A stretch of 64,000 bases of DNA from JAEKNW01 sp963677815 (GTDB lineage: Bacteria > Cloacimonadota > Cloacimonadia > Cloacimonadales > JAFGVF01): NCBI GenBank assembly GCA_963677815.1, contig OY782499.1:2046001-2110000 (forward strand), read 5' to 3'. A program made the translations under genes and the position numbers. Positions 1 to 9,323 of the stretch are shown piece after piece. Every line of letters begins with the position of its first letter. Within the stretch, counting starts at the first letter, position 1. Under the pieces are notes generated by a model, which was not told where the DNA came from, did no database searches, and saw only the letters and a list, made by a program, of their open reading frames with translations.

Positions 1-1216
1 TTTCAACAAATTTTGGATTATCAGATCTCATCTTTGCAAGAGGGGATACTTCAGTTGGGAAGTCAGTTACAAAAGTTGGCTGAATTAATTTAGGCTCAAC
101 AAAGTGCTCGAATAATTCTTCTAACAACTTACCAGGTCCAACATTTTCAGGAATATCAATTTTCTTTTCTTTCATAAATGCAGCCATTTTATCATAATCT
201 AAATCATGAGCAGAAAAACCTGAATATTCTTCAACTAGATCTGCCATTGATGCTCTTCTGAATGAGTTGCCAAGGTTTATCTCTTGATTATTGAAAGTGA
301 AAACTGATTTATTGAATACATTCTTAGCAATAGCTTGAATTATACCTTCAGTAATATCCATCATTCCTTCTAAATCAGAGTAAGCTTGATAGAGTTCCAT
401 AGCAGTGAATTCTGGATTATGAGTTCTATCCATACCTTCATTACGAAAGTTTTTACCTATTTCATAAACTCGTTCAAAACCACCAATGATAAGGCGTTTT
501 AAATACAACTCGGTAGCAATTCTAAGGTATAAGTCGATATCTAATGAGTTATGATGAGTAGTGAAAGGACGTGCGTTAGCCCCACCATACAGAGGTTGCA
601 AGATCGGAGTTTCCACTTCGATAAAATCGAGAGAGTTCAAGTAATTTCTGATTTCTTGAATTATCCTAGAGCGTTGAATAAAAGTCTCTTTACGATCAGG
701 GTTAAGTAAGAGATCTAGGTATCTTTTTCTATAGCGAAGTTCTATGTCTGAAAATTCATCATAACGAACTTTTTTACCATCAACTTCTTTTTCTTTTACT
801 GCAGGAGTAGGACGGAGATTCTTGGTTAATAGTTTTATATTACTAGCTTTAACAGAGAATTCGCCAGTTTGAGTAATGAAGCAAGTTCCTTTAACTTGGA
901 TAAAGTCACCCATATCACATAGTTTAAAGAGTTCATAGTTCTCTTCACCTAATTCATCCTTTTTAACAAAAATCTGAATTTTACCACTAATATCTGCTAA
1001 ATTACCAAAGCCTATTTTACCTTGACGTCGCATAGCAACAAGTCTTCCAGTAATACTAACTTGAGTATTATTTTCTTGAAAACTTTCTTTGTTATCCCAT
1101 AATTCTTTGATTTTATGACTTCTTTCTGATTTTACAGGATATGGCTCAATTCCTTTATCTATTATCTTCTGTAATTTTTCTCTTCTTAATTTTAGGATTT
1201 GTGTTGTATTATCCAC
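1..1216 (-). CDS. lysS: Lysyl-tRNA synthetase, class II (3' end cut by window edge)
   Basis: Charges tRNA-Lys with lysine in the cytosol. I translated this reading frame from the minus strand. It opens with GTG (1216-1214), preceded by a GGAGG site 5 nt upstream, and stays open to base 1, giving about 405 codons of the usual ~500. The N-terminal OB-fold anticodon-binding domain (GRLVAMRRQGKIGF) is followed by the class II core. Motif 2 is clear as FRNEGMDRTHNPEF, with EVETPILQP before it. The C-terminal motif 3 lies outside the window. It sits 89 nt downstream of rpsA on the same strand, behind a hairpin that probably ends rpsA transcription, so it may be read partly by read-through. Identity is secure. 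Confidence 0.95.
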   Translation of the reverse strand, partial: MDNTTQILKLRREKLQKIIDKGIEPYPVKSERSHKIKELWDNKESFQENNTQVSITGRLVAMRRQGKIGFGNLADISGKIQIFVKKDELGEENYELFKLCDMGDFIQVKGTCFITQTGEFSVKASNIKLLTKNLRPTPAVKEKEVDGKKVRYDEFSDIELRYRKRYLDLLLNPDRKETFIQRSRIIQEIRNYLNSLDFIEVETPILQPLYGGANARPFTTHHNSLDIDLYLRIATELYLKRLIIGGFERVYEIGKNFRNEGMDRTHNPEFTAMELYQAYSDLEGMMDITEGIIQAIAKNVFNKSVFTFNNQEINLGNSFRRASMADLVEEYSGFSAHDLDYDKMAAFMKEKKIDIPENVGPGKLLEELFEHFVEPKLIQPTFVTDFPTEVSPLAKMRSDNPKFVE

Positions 1217-1249
1217 AAGTACCTCCAGAATTTTAATTTATGATATTAA

Positions 1250-1275
1250 GAAAGCGGGTTATAAAACCCGCTTTC
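1250..1275 (-). terminator. Hairpin between rpsA and lysS
   Basis: A perfect 11-bp stem (GAAAGCGGGTT pairing with AACCCGCTTTC) with a 4-nt loop lies between the rpsA stop and the lysS start. On the minus strand the right arm ends in CTTTC and is followed by only a weak T run. It could be an attenuating or leaky terminator rather than a full stop. Confidence 0.65.
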
Positions 1276-1304
1276 CACATTTATATAATTTGATTATTTG
1301 TCAA

Positions 1305-2735
1305 TTATAATTGATTGAATGGGTTGTCTTCAGGAACTTCAGGTTTATCCTCAGCCCATTTTTTCCATTCTGCTGGTTTTCCACCACGTCTTTTATTCTT
1401 AAAGTTAGGTTTTCTTTCTTCTTGTTTTGGTAAACTTTCAGGATCTGGTTGGTCTTTAAGTTCTAATGAGATTCTTTTTGAATCTTTATCAATGTTAGTA
1501 ACTCTTAGTTCGATTTCATCACCTGAGTTTAAGTTCATAGTAATAGGCATTCTTGAACGAGGTAATAAACCAGTAATACCATCAGTAATAGTCACAAAAG
1601 CACCAAAATTAGTGTTGTTTTCTACTGTACCATTGATTAATTCACCAATTTGAACTTTATCATCAATTGAATCCCATGGATTTTCAATTAAAGCTTTAAG
1701 AGAAAGGTTAATTTTCTTTTCATTTTCGTCTAATTTGAAGATTTGAGCAGAAACAATATCACCTTCTTTTAATACTTCTTTTGGATGACGGATATTTTTA
1801 CCCCAAGACATTTCTGAAATTGGGATTAAACCTTCAACACCAGGAATAATTTCCACAAAAGCACCGAAATTGTGAAGTCTAAGTACTTTACATTCAACAA
1901 TGGTACCAGTCTCAAGTTCTTTGATAGCGATATCTAATGGATTCTCTTGTAATGCTTTCATTGAAAGAGAAATCTTTTCTCCATTGATTGCAAGAATTTT
2001 TACTTCAACTTCACTACCAACAGTTAATACATCTGAAGGTTTGTTAATGTGAGCCCAAGCAATTTCTGAAACATGAAGAAGACCTTCAATTCCACCAAGG
2101 TCAACAAAAGCACCAAAATCAGTTAATCTTCTGATGATACCTGTAACAACTTTTCCAGCTTCTAGAGTGGCAAGAGCCTCTTCTTTCATGATTTTAGCTT
2201 CGTCTTGTAGGAGTTTTTTTCTGGAAACGATAATGTTACGACCATTGTCTTCATATTCTGTTACTAAGAATGTGAAGTTACTATTAAGGTAGTGTGAATC
2301 TTCCTGTAACATAATATCCATTTGAGATTTAGGACAGAATGCTCTTACACCAAGGACATCAACACTGTAACCACCATTAACTACTTTGAATACCTTTCCT
2401 TCAACAGGAATTTTTTCTTCAAAAGCACTTCTAATTTGAGTTTTATCAGCAAATTGTTTTCTTAAACTTTTTGATACTTTAATACCATCATCATTAAATT
2501 CAACAATAAAGCCTCTTAATAAATCGCCAACTTGGTACTTTAATTTACCATTTTTATCTTTATAATCAGCAATATCAGCGTAAGCATCATATTTACCATT
2601 CATATTAATAAAGATAGATGTTTCTGTGATGTTAATAATTTCGCCTTCAACTACGTCACCCATTTTAGGATCAGAAGTGTTATTGAAGGATTCCTCTAAT
2701 AATTTTGCATAATTTTCGTTTTCATGTGAAACCAT
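1305..2735 (-). CDS. rpsA: 30S ribosomal protein S1 (five S1 domains)
   Basis: S1 binds mRNA on the small ribosomal subunit and helps initiation. Five S1/OB repeats can be read in order, at roughly residues 25-95, 108-178, 195-263, 280-350 and 365-432. The middle ones carry the typical DFGAFVDLGGIEGLLHVSE and NFGAFVEI patterns. A basic, Lys/Arg/Pro-rich tail follows. E. coli S1 has six domains; five or fewer is common elsewhere. The frame is open to a TTG at 2741, but the AGGAG at 2744-2748 sits 8 nt before the ATG at 2735, so I use that start (476 aa). It is transcribed ahead of lysS. The 285 bp upstream are AT-rich with no feature I can name. Confidence 0.93.
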   Translation of the reverse strand: MVSHENENYAKLLEESFNNTSDPKMGDVVEGEIINITETSIFINMNGKYDAYADIADYKDKNGKLKYQVGDLLRGFIVEFNDDGIKVSKSLRKQFADKTQIRSAFEEKIPVEGKVFKVVNGGYSVDVLGVRAFCPKSQMDIMLQEDSHYLNSNFTFLVTEYEDNGRNIIVSRKKLLQDEAKIMKEEALATLEAGKVVTGIIRRLTDFGAFVDLGGIEGLLHVSEIAWAHINKPSDVLTVGSEVEVKILAINGEKISLSMKALQENPLDIAIKELETGTIVECKVLRLHNFGAFVEIIPGVEGLIPISEMSWGKNIRHPKEVLKEGDIVSAQIFKLDENEKKINLSLKALIENPWDSIDDKVQIGELINGTVENNTNFGAFVTITDGITGLLPRSRMPITMNLNSGDEIELRVTNIDKDSKRISLELKDQPDPESLPKQEERKPNFKNKRRGGKPAEWKKWAEDKPEVPEDNPFNQL

Positions 2736-3021
2736 AGACAAAGCTCCTATATTTGATATATATTTTAGTAATTAACTAACACTCTAATAATATTTAGAAC
2801 CATTTCTTTACTCACTGTTAGATTGTCCAGTAATTTATTAAAATATTTTTTGATAAGAGTTTTGCCAACTTTTCAAAGTATCATAAAGCCCTGTTATAAG
2901 TACATTATACTACCATAAGCTATTATTAAAAAAGTAGTTAAGAAATGATATCAAATCATAGCTAACACATAATATATTTAACAATGAATTTTAAAAAATT
3001 ATATTAATTCATTATCGGAAA

Positions 3022-5559
3022 CTAAAACTCACTGCCAAAACTAAGTAAAGGTATTATCTTTTTATGATTAAAGTAAAAACCAGTCTCTACATGAAATCTT
3101 AATACTGAAGCTGCAAAATAATCTGAAACAGTGGATACTTTATAATATGTAATATTAGAGTCTGATTTATAATCATTCTGATATATTCCAAGATTCAAAT
3201 CTATATCTTTCATTGCGATATTTGGTGTCCAAAAACCATCTCTAATCTTGAATATATTAAAGCTAGCTTGAAGCCCATAATCATGATATGTAGAATTATC
3301 ATCTTCAATATCCACTTGTGAGAAGTTAGGGGATTCTTCAAAATCTTTTATCTTCTCATAGAAAGCAGTTACTTGAACTTTTTTGAAATTATGATTTATA
3401 ATAGTTTTATTTGAATATCCAGAATTATCTAAATTCCTCATATACTTATTTATTAAATCGGTATTATATTTCCTAAAATTTAATTGATTACCTATAAAAT
3501 AATTGTTATCAAAATCTGTCTGTCCTATAAGAGTAAAGTTTTGTAACCAACTAACTTGAGATCGATATAAATCAACTTGACTAGAAATATAAGTATCTAA
3601 TTGACTATCTGCATAAATATTTACTTGGAAGGGTGAAAAAATCTTGGTTGCTAGGTTTAATCTAAAAATTCCTTTACCATCACTATCCAGATTCCAATGG
3701 GCATCTAAATCAAAGTAACCAATACCATCACTAGTAAAAATACCAAATGGATATCTCACATAGGGATTTAAAAGGTTTTTTAATGAATTACTAGTTGCAT
3801 CTCTTTCTTCATAGTCATCATCTAATATATTTAGTAATCTTGAATCATCTACTAGTACTAAATCACTTGCTGTCTGAGTAATATCACTACTTGATATTCT
3901 TTCCCCAGCAGCAGAAATTGACTTATAGTAAAGTGTATTGTTAATTATATGACTATTATCGGCATAGTAATTACCTGAAATCTTATTAGTATTACCATTA
4001 TTTAGGTCATAAGAATATATCTGAGAAAGATTGTCCTTTATTGATGTGAAAACTAAAGAATCTCCAGTCAAGGACAAGTTTTTTTCTTGAAAAAGTGTTG
4101 TTACTATAGGAGTTAAAGAGTTATCTATAATGGATATTTCACCAATATCCCAAGAAGAATTTGGATATTTATAAGTGCAATATATTTTGCTATTAGTTTT
4201 ATTATAGACCAATTCACCAATCAAGAAAGGAAAATTTTCGATCAATGAATGATGATTTTTAGCAAATTTATAAAGACTTGATGTGCCTGTATTATTATCT
4301 TCTATAGTATAGTAAATAGTTTTATTATTAGCAATAGTAAAATCTTTGATTGCTTTCTTAAAGATTATCTTAGTTTTGTGAGTATTCAAATTCATTTTCT
4401 TTAGCACAGATGTTCCAGAGTAACCATAATTTGCTAAATTATTACCTGTGAACTGAAGCTCATCTTCTGTAAAATAAATATTATCCTCACAAACTTCCAT
4501 ATTGGTCGTTAACATACTGTTACTTGCATAAATATTCTCGCTCTCTTTATTAATGGTATTATATTTCACAATATTTGACCTATAATGATTAAAGTATTTT
4601 TTACTTTCAAAAAAGTAAAGATTATTATCCTTATCTTTTGTAAGGTTATTAACTAGAACAGTATTATCCCAATCATATTCCAGATAGTTACTTTTATATT
4701 CTTTGTTAAAATTAGCTGACATCTCTAAATAGTTTTTCCATTGGTCAAATAAACTTGGGAAGGATTTATTAAATATCTTTTTAGCAGATCTATCGAGGGT
4801 ATATTTAGGAAATAGGGAAGACCAAATTACATTTCTCAAATTGCTACCATAATTATTGTAGAATCTAGTCAACTGTTCTTCTCCATAGACATCAGATAAC
4901 CATTTAACAAATCCTCCACCATATACATAATAATTTCCTAGGGGAAAATCTTCTAAAGGATAATTAGCACTGATATGATTTTGAAATTTACCTTCTCTTA
5001 ATTGTGCATTAAGAATTTCTGTATAATAAGAAGAATTTAATCTACCTAGATAAGGTGAGAAATAAGATTCATTTCTAACTGTAATACCTTCAACCATCCA
5101 CATGGGAGAATAAAGATTAGGTGAGAAGATGTTACCAAAGATTCTAGATAGAAGAAGTGGGGTCTTTCCACTACTAGTAAGATGAGAATGATGAGTGTAT
5201 TCATGAATAACAAGCATATTTAACCATTCTTGAGAAGTGAATGAACCATTAGTGCTTGGACTATTAATAAATAATTTTAACTTGTTTTCTACAGGGTTTG
5301 CTAAACCATTATGATATTCCCCAGTATCTTCTAAAACAATATTCACTTTTTGCCTTCTGTTATTTCCAGTAATGTCATCAATCTTGTCTGCATATTCCAG
5401 TAAGTTGTTTAGGGCATACTTAGCGTATAAGTATTGTCCTTGAGGATAATAAATGGTAAATCTATCTTTGTTGATGTATTTCCAGTCACTAATAGAATTA
5501 TAAGGATATAGATTAGCGCAGGCTAGTAAAATTACAATTAGAAAGGCAAATTTTTTCAT
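3022..5559 (-). CDS. Secreted HExxH metallopeptidase with beta-propeller and barrel-like C-terminus
   Basis: Likely an exported or outer-membrane zinc peptidase. Residues 1-18 form a signal peptide (MKK followed by a hydrophobic run). HEYTH at 119-123 supplies two zinc-binding histidines and the catalytic glutamate. WMVEG, with E157, supplies the third ligand at the spacing seen in gluzincin (peptidase MA-like) enzymes. From about 290 to 560, repeated short segments such as NNLYFFESKKY and NKTIYYTIEDNN look like TolB/WD40-type propeller blades. The rest is rich in alternating beta strands and ends in phenylalanine (SFGSEF), as outer-membrane barrels do. It is a single gene with its own promoter upstream. 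Substrate is unknown; the family call rests on the motif and layout. Confidence 0.75.
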   Translation of the reverse strand: MKKFAFLIVILLACANLYPYNSISDWKYINKDRFTIYYPQGQYLYAKYALNNLLEYADKIDDITGNNRRQKVNIVLEDTGEYHNGLANPVENKLKLFINSPSTNGSFTSQEWLNMLVIHEYTHHSHLTSSGKTPLLLSRIFGNIFSPNLYSPMWMVEGITVRNESYFSPYLGRLNSSYYTEILNAQLREGKFQNHISANYPLEDFPLGNYYVYGGGFVKWLSDVYGEEQLTRFYNNYGSNLRNVIWSSLFPKYTLDRSAKKIFNKSFPSLFDQWKNYLEMSANFNKEYKSNYLEYDWDNTVLVNNLTKDKDNNLYFFESKKYFNHYRSNIVKYNTINKESENIYASNSMLTTNMEVCEDNIYFTEDELQFTGNNLANYGYSGTSVLKKMNLNTHKTKIIFKKAIKDFTIANNKTIYYTIEDNNTGTSSLYKFAKNHHSLIENFPFLIGELVYNKTNSKIYCTYKYPNSSWDIGEISIIDNSLTPIVTTLFQEKNLSLTGDSLVFTSIKDNLSQIYSYDLNNGNTNKISGNYYADNSHIINNTLYYKSISAAGERISSSDITQTASDLVLVDDSRLLNILDDDYEERDATSNSLKNLLNPYVRYPFGIFTSDGIGYFDLDAHWNLDSDGKGIFRLNLATKIFSPFQVNIYADSQLDTYISSQVDLYRSQVSWLQNFTLIGQTDFDNNYFIGNQLNFRKYNTDLINKYMRNLDNSGYSNKTIINHNFKKVQVTAFYEKIKDFEESPNFSQVDIEDDNSTYHDYGLQASFNIFKIRDGFWTPNIAMKDIDLNLGIYQNDYKSDSNITYYKVSTVSDYFAASVLRFHVETGFYFNHKKIIPLLSFGSEF

Positions 5560-5666
5560 AGTTCAATCCATTATCTTATTTTTGACCTAATGCTGTAATA
5601 GAGCTTCTAAGAGTATAAGATTTCTCAACAGAGCTAAGGCCTTTGTTAGGTATATTTATTCATATT

Positions 5667-5696
5667 AACATATTTTAAGGAGCTTTAGTAAGTCAA
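5667..5696 (-). promoter_or_regulatory. Putative sigma70-type promoter of the secreted peptidase
   Basis: On the minus strand TTGACT (5696-5691) is followed after 18 nt by TATGTT (5672-5667), about 108 nt upstream of the peptidase ATG. The match is moderate. The remaining sequence between 5560 and 5856 is AT-rich and shows no other feature. Confidence 0.4.
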
Positions 5697-5856
5697 GTAT
5701 TTTTAATAGCAATATTTTCCTCTGATATGATTAAGTTTAGATTAAATTAAAAATTGAATATTTTCATTTTAAGTATATCCTTGTTCCTCTAACATTTAAT
5801 ACATGAGTTTTCTGTTTTGCTTTCTGTTAATTTATTAATATTGTTACATCCAATCT

Positions 5857-6564
5857 TTATAAAGTATATGTCTCAGGATTTTCTCTAAAAGAATCACTTG
5901 AGCTATTTAGAGAATCATTGTCCCATAGTAAAGGATTATTTATTATGTAATTTGATATATATAAATATTCTTGTTCATTCCTAATGATATGGTCATGAAA
6001 CCTTGCTTGCCATTTAAATTGCTTGTTTAGCAATGATGAACGTTTAGTTACTGCTCCTTTAAACAGTTTGATAATGTTTGATACAGAATCCCTAGTTGGT
6101 GATATAGAGGACATTTGTTCTTTTCGTAGAGACCTATCGAATAGGTCTCCTGAATCGTTTTGATACGTTTTCGAAACGTCTCTATATGGTTTCAAACATT
6201 TAATTCGAGACGTATTCGATACGTCTCTACGGTAGGTATCTTTCAATATAATTATTGCATGGAAATGATTTGGCATTACTACCCATTCAGATAGATCTAC
6301 ATTTTCCCGAATTTGAGCTGTCTTAATCCATTCTTCTTTGACAATTAGACCTATAGGTGAAAATTGCATTTCACCCTTAACTATTTTACCAAAATAGTGT
6401 CTTTTCATTCTTGTACAGATTGTAATAAAATATGCACCCTCCGAGGAATAATCATAACCTAATAACCTTGCAGAAGGAATCCTATACTTGTTTTTATATA
6501 ATAAATTATTTATCAAATCAGCCTCTAATACAGAAATATTTCCCTTATCACAATTCCCCTCCAT
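5857..6564 (-). CDS. REP-associated tyrosine transposase (RAYT, Y1 HUH family)
   Basis: Single-strand DNA transposase-like protein of the IS200/IS605-related Y1 superfamily that acts on REP hairpins. GAYFITICT is the family's first strand and MPNHFHAIIIL holds the HUH motif (HFH, residues 100-102 from the ATG). The C-terminal FHDHIIRNEQEYLYISNYI carries the helix with the candidate catalytic tyrosines. The frame could begin at GTG 6579, but ATG 6564 is preferred; neither has a strong ribosome site. Residues about 112-147 are encoded by a 105-nt cassette of REP-like hairpins inserted in frame right after the HUH strand, so the protein is longer than a minimal RAYT. A related REP pair lies just upstream. 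Probably intact. Confidence 0.88.
   Translation of the reverse strand: MEGNCDKGNISVLEADLINNLLYKNKYRIPSARLLGYDYSSEGAYFITICTRMKRHYFGKIVKGEMQFSPIGLIVKEEWIKTAQIRENVDLSEWVVMPNHFHAIIILKDTYRRDVSNTSRIKCLKPYRDVSKTYQNDSGDLFDRSLRKEQMSSISPTRDSVSNIIKLFKGAVTKRSSLLNKQFKWQARFHDHIIRNEQEYLYISNYIINNPLLWDNDSLNSSSDSFRENPETYTL
6126..6230. repeat. REP-like hairpin cassette inside the RAYT gene
   Basis: A 105-nt block bounded by GTAGAGAC at the left and its inverse GTCTCTAC at the right. It holds three hairpins. The first is gagaccta-tcgaa-taggtctc (6129-6149). The second, around acgttt-tcg-aaacgt (6165-6179), is imperfect at its base. The third is gagacgta-ttcga-tacgtctc (6207-6227). The block is exactly 35 codons long and contains no stop in the RAYT frame. 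The same two hairpin types recur at 6590-6638. Confidence 0.85.
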
Positions 6565-6589
6565 AATTACACGCCACACAGCAAACCAC

Positions 6590-6638
6590 GTAGAGACCTA
6601 TCGAATAGGTCTCAGAGACGTTTTCGAAACGTCTCTAC
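6590..6638. repeat. REP/BIME-like double hairpin upstream of the RAYT gene
   Basis: A 49-nt element with the same inverted ends, GTAGAGAC and GTCTCTAC. Hairpin one is gagaccta-tcgaa-taggtctc (6593-6613) and hairpin two is agagacgttt-tcg-aaacgtctct (6614-6636). It lies 26 nt upstream of the RAYT start codon. Closely matching hairpins occur inside the gene, which supports this as the transposase's cognate REP family. Confidence 0.85.
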
Positions 6639-6798
6639 AATTACATTTTGTGTAAAGATGATATTTATTAATATTATTGCAAGCTTTTTTTTATAAATTA
6701 AAGATACTATTCAAATATTGAGCTTTGCTAACTGACTAAATTTTTATGATCAATATAATATAATTAAATATTCACTAACAGCATTAGTTATAATAGTT

Positions 6799-6856
6799 CT
6801 TGATTGTTAGACACTCAATTAATCATTGTAAAATTATAGAGAGAGTAACAATCAAG
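6799..6856. repeat. 56-nt dispersed palindrome, copy A
   Basis: CTTGATTGTTA (6799-6809) pairs perfectly with TAACAATCAAG (6846-6856). From TTGATT to AATCAA the element is 56 nt, the same length as three other copies at 23220, 34743 and 50429. Copy A lies between the divergent RAYT and mutA genes. A 74-codon frame that starts inside it is not credible as a gene. The flanks 6639-6798 and 6857-7090 are AT-rich and hold nothing else I can name. Confidence 0.85.
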
Positions 6857-7092
6857 GAAGGTAAGTTAAAGCTAAAGTATTACCTAAGTCGATGTAAATT
6901 ACTACAGAGTAGTGATACAAAAAAATCAGAGATGTTGTGCTTTTGTAGCTTTTTTGGACTCTGTTATATCTTATTCTACAAGGATATCGCTTATCTAGAA
7001 CTAGAAGAATCTAAAGCTTCTTGATTTACTATTAAATTTAACTTTCCCTCGACTTTGGAGAGAGTCATTGATAATTAATAAGAAGAAAATTA

Positions 7093-7121
7093 TTGACAGC
7101 AGAATAAGCTGAAAATAATGT
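7093..7121 (+). promoter_or_regulatory. Putative sigma70 promoter of mutAB
   Basis: TTGACA at 7093-7098 is followed after a 17-nt spacer by TAATGT at 7116-7121, about 64 nt before the mutA start. The -35 box is perfect and the -10 box is moderate. No cobalamin riboswitch is recognisable between this site and the start codon. Confidence 0.55.
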
Positions 7122-7184
7122 ATATAGAATAATATAAATTGTTATTTTGCAACAAAAAAAAGATAAATAACAGGGAGTTAGCTT

Positions 7185-9323
7185 ATGGAAAAGGCTCAAG
7201 CTAAGCCAACTGAAAAGTTATTAACTGAATTTATTCCACCAACTTATGAAGAGTGGAAGCAAGCAGTAGAAGCTATGTTGAAAGGTAAGCCGTTTGAAAA
7301 AGCAATGTTTACCAAGACATACGAAGATATAGTATTAAAACCTATTTATCGCCAAGAAGATGTTGAAAACTTATCACATCTTAAGGATTTACCTGGCGAA
7401 AATGGTTCTGTACGTTCTACAAAAGCTTCTGGATATTTAAAAGAATCTTGGGCTGTTGCTCAAGAACAAACTGACTACTTACCTGAAGATGTAAATGCAA
7501 CTTTAATGACAGAGTTAAACAGGGGTTTAACTAAAGTTAATTTAAGGGTTGATTATCCTTCAGCTCATGGTAAAAATCCCCAAAAACTGACAGGTAAAGA
7601 CAGATTTTATGGAACTTCTATTACTACTTTAGAAGATTTAAGAACTGTTTTAAAAGATGTTTCTATCCAACATATCGAAATTGATATTAATGCCGGAATT
7701 ATGGCTCCTGCATATTTATCAATGCTCAAAGCAATTGCAGAAGAAAGGGAAATTGATTCAAAGCTTTTAAGCGGTTGTGTAGGTTTAGATCCTTTAGCTG
7801 TTCTTGTAACTGATGGCAAGTTAGCAACTGATTTAAAACAAGCCTTAAATTATATGGCTTGTATGACTGATTGGGCAGTTAAGCATGCTCCAAACATGAG
7901 GACTATCTTAATTGATACTACACCTTATGGAGATAATGGTGCAACAATTACTCAAGAGCTTGCTATAGCATTTAACACTGCTACATATTATGTTAATGAA
8001 ATGCAAGAACGCGGTTTATCAGTCGAAGATATCTTTAGTCACATGCAGTTCAATATCACTATTGGTTCAAACTTCTTTATGGAAATAGCTAAATTAAGAG
8101 CTTTCAGAATAATGTGGCATAACTTTATAACTTCTTATGATGAGAAGTGTCAGGTAAAAGCTTATGTTCATGCTAAAACATCTGTATGGAACAAGACTAA
8201 ATATGATGCTTATGTTAACATCCTTAGAACTTCAACAGAAACTTTCTCAGCTGTTTTAGGTGGAATCGATTCTTTACAGGTAACCCATTTAGATGAATTG
8301 GTTGCTAGACCTTCTCAATTTACTAGAAGAGTTGCTAGAAATCAGCAAATTATTATTAATGAAGAAACAAATATGTATCGTTTAATTGACCCTGCAGGCG
8401 GTTCATGGTATATTGAAAGTATGACTGCTGAAATTGCTGAAAAAGCTTGGGAACAGTTCCAAACTTATGAAGCTGAAGGCGGAATTCTCTTATCATTACA
8501 AAATGATTTAATTCAAGATGATGTTACTGATGTTGCTGAATTGAAAATGAAAAACGTTGGTTCTAGAAAAGACGTATTTGTTGGTACAAATATGTACGCT
8601 AATTTAGAAGAGAAGAAAATTCAATTTGACCAAGCTGATTTAGATTCAAAAATCCAGGCAAGAATTGAAAAGATTTATAATCTTGTTAATAAAGATAAAA
8701 TTGAAAAAGCTTCTTCTTGCTCATGTTCATGTAATAAACAATGCGATTGTTCATCAGGACATGACAAACATATCTTAGATGAAATAAGTCAATTCTTTAT
8801 TGAAAATGGCACAATTGCTGAAGTATATGCAAATATGTGGTCTGAAAGTGAAGGAATGACAATTACACCTTTAGTTCAGCAAAGAGCTACAAGTAATATC
8901 GAAGATTTACGTGAGAAAATTGAAAATTCTCAAGTAAAACCTTCTATCTTCTTAGCAAACTATGGTCCACTTGCTCAATTCAAACCTAGAGCTGACTTCT
9001 CCAAAGGTTTCTTTGAAGTTGGTGCTTATAATGTAATAAACAACTCTGGTTTTACTAGTGTTGATGAAATGGTTAAAGCAAGTCTTGAATCACAAGCAAA
9101 AGCTATCTGTATCTGCTCAACTGACGATGCTTATCAAGAGTTTGTAGTTGAATTTGCTAGCAAGCTTAAAGCTAAGAATAATAATTTAACAATTATCTTA
9201 GCAGGTTATCCAAAAGACCAAATTGCTAGTTATCAAGAAGCAGGTGTTGATGAATTTATTCATGTCAAAGCAAATTGCTACGCTATATTGAATAGTCTAT
9301 GGACTAAAATGGGGGTAGAATAA
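7185..9323 (+). CDS. mutA: Methylmalonyl-CoA mutase small (non-catalytic) subunit
   Basis: Partner of MutB in the B12-dependent enzyme that interconverts succinyl-CoA and methylmalonyl-CoA. Residues 1 to about 490 form the mutase barrel (LEDLRTVL, FSHMQFNITIGSNFFMEIAKLRAFR, VARNQQIIINEE). The C-terminal 150 residues follow the B12-domain fold, but LANYGPLAQFKPRADF stands where the cobalamin ligand motif DxHxxG would be, as expected for the small subunit. Between the two, residues about 510-528 hold a Cys/His-rich stretch, CSCSCNKQCDC followed by HDKH, which is unusual. GGGAG precedes the ATG by a good distance. The stop overlaps the mutB start by one base, so the two are coupled. Confidence 0.93.
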   Translation: MEKAQAKPTEKLLTEFIPPTYEEWKQAVEAMLKGKPFEKAMFTKTYEDIVLKPIYRQEDVENLSHLKDLPGENGSVRSTKASGYLKESWAVAQEQTDYLPEDVNATLMTELNRGLTKVNLRVDYPSAHGKNPQKLTGKDRFYGTSITTLEDLRTVLKDVSIQHIEIDINAGIMAPAYLSMLKAIAEEREIDSKLLSGCVGLDPLAVLVTDGKLATDLKQALNYMACMTDWAVKHAPNMRTILIDTTPYGDNGATITQELAIAFNTATYYVNEMQERGLSVEDIFSHMQFNITIGSNFFMEIAKLRAFRIMWHNFITSYDEKCQVKAYVHAKTSVWNKTKYDAYVNILRTSTETFSAVLGGIDSLQVTHLDELVARPSQFTRRVARNQQIIINEETNMYRLIDPAGGSWYIESMTAEIAEKAWEQFQTYEAEGGILLSLQNDLIQDDVTDVAELKMKNVGSRKDVFVGTNMYANLEEKKIQFDQADLDSKIQARIEKIYNLVNKDKIEKASSCSCSCNKQCDCSSGHDKHILDEISQFFIENGTIAEVYANMWSESEGMTITPLVQQRATSNIEDLREKIENSQVKPSIFLANYGPLAQFKPRADFSKGFFEVGAYNVINNSGFTSVDEMVKASLESQAKAICICSTDDAYQEFVVEFASKLKAKNNNLTIILAGYPKDQIASYQEAGVDEFIHVKANCYAILNSLWTKMGVE

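Noticed and set aside
6800..7024. 74-codon plus-strand open frame
   Set aside because: It begins inside palindrome copy A, has no ribosome site and no recognisable sequence; AT-rich chance frame.
7093..7184. Cobalamin riboswitch upstream of mutAB
   Set aside because: The leader is only about 60 nt and lacks a B12-box-like sequence.
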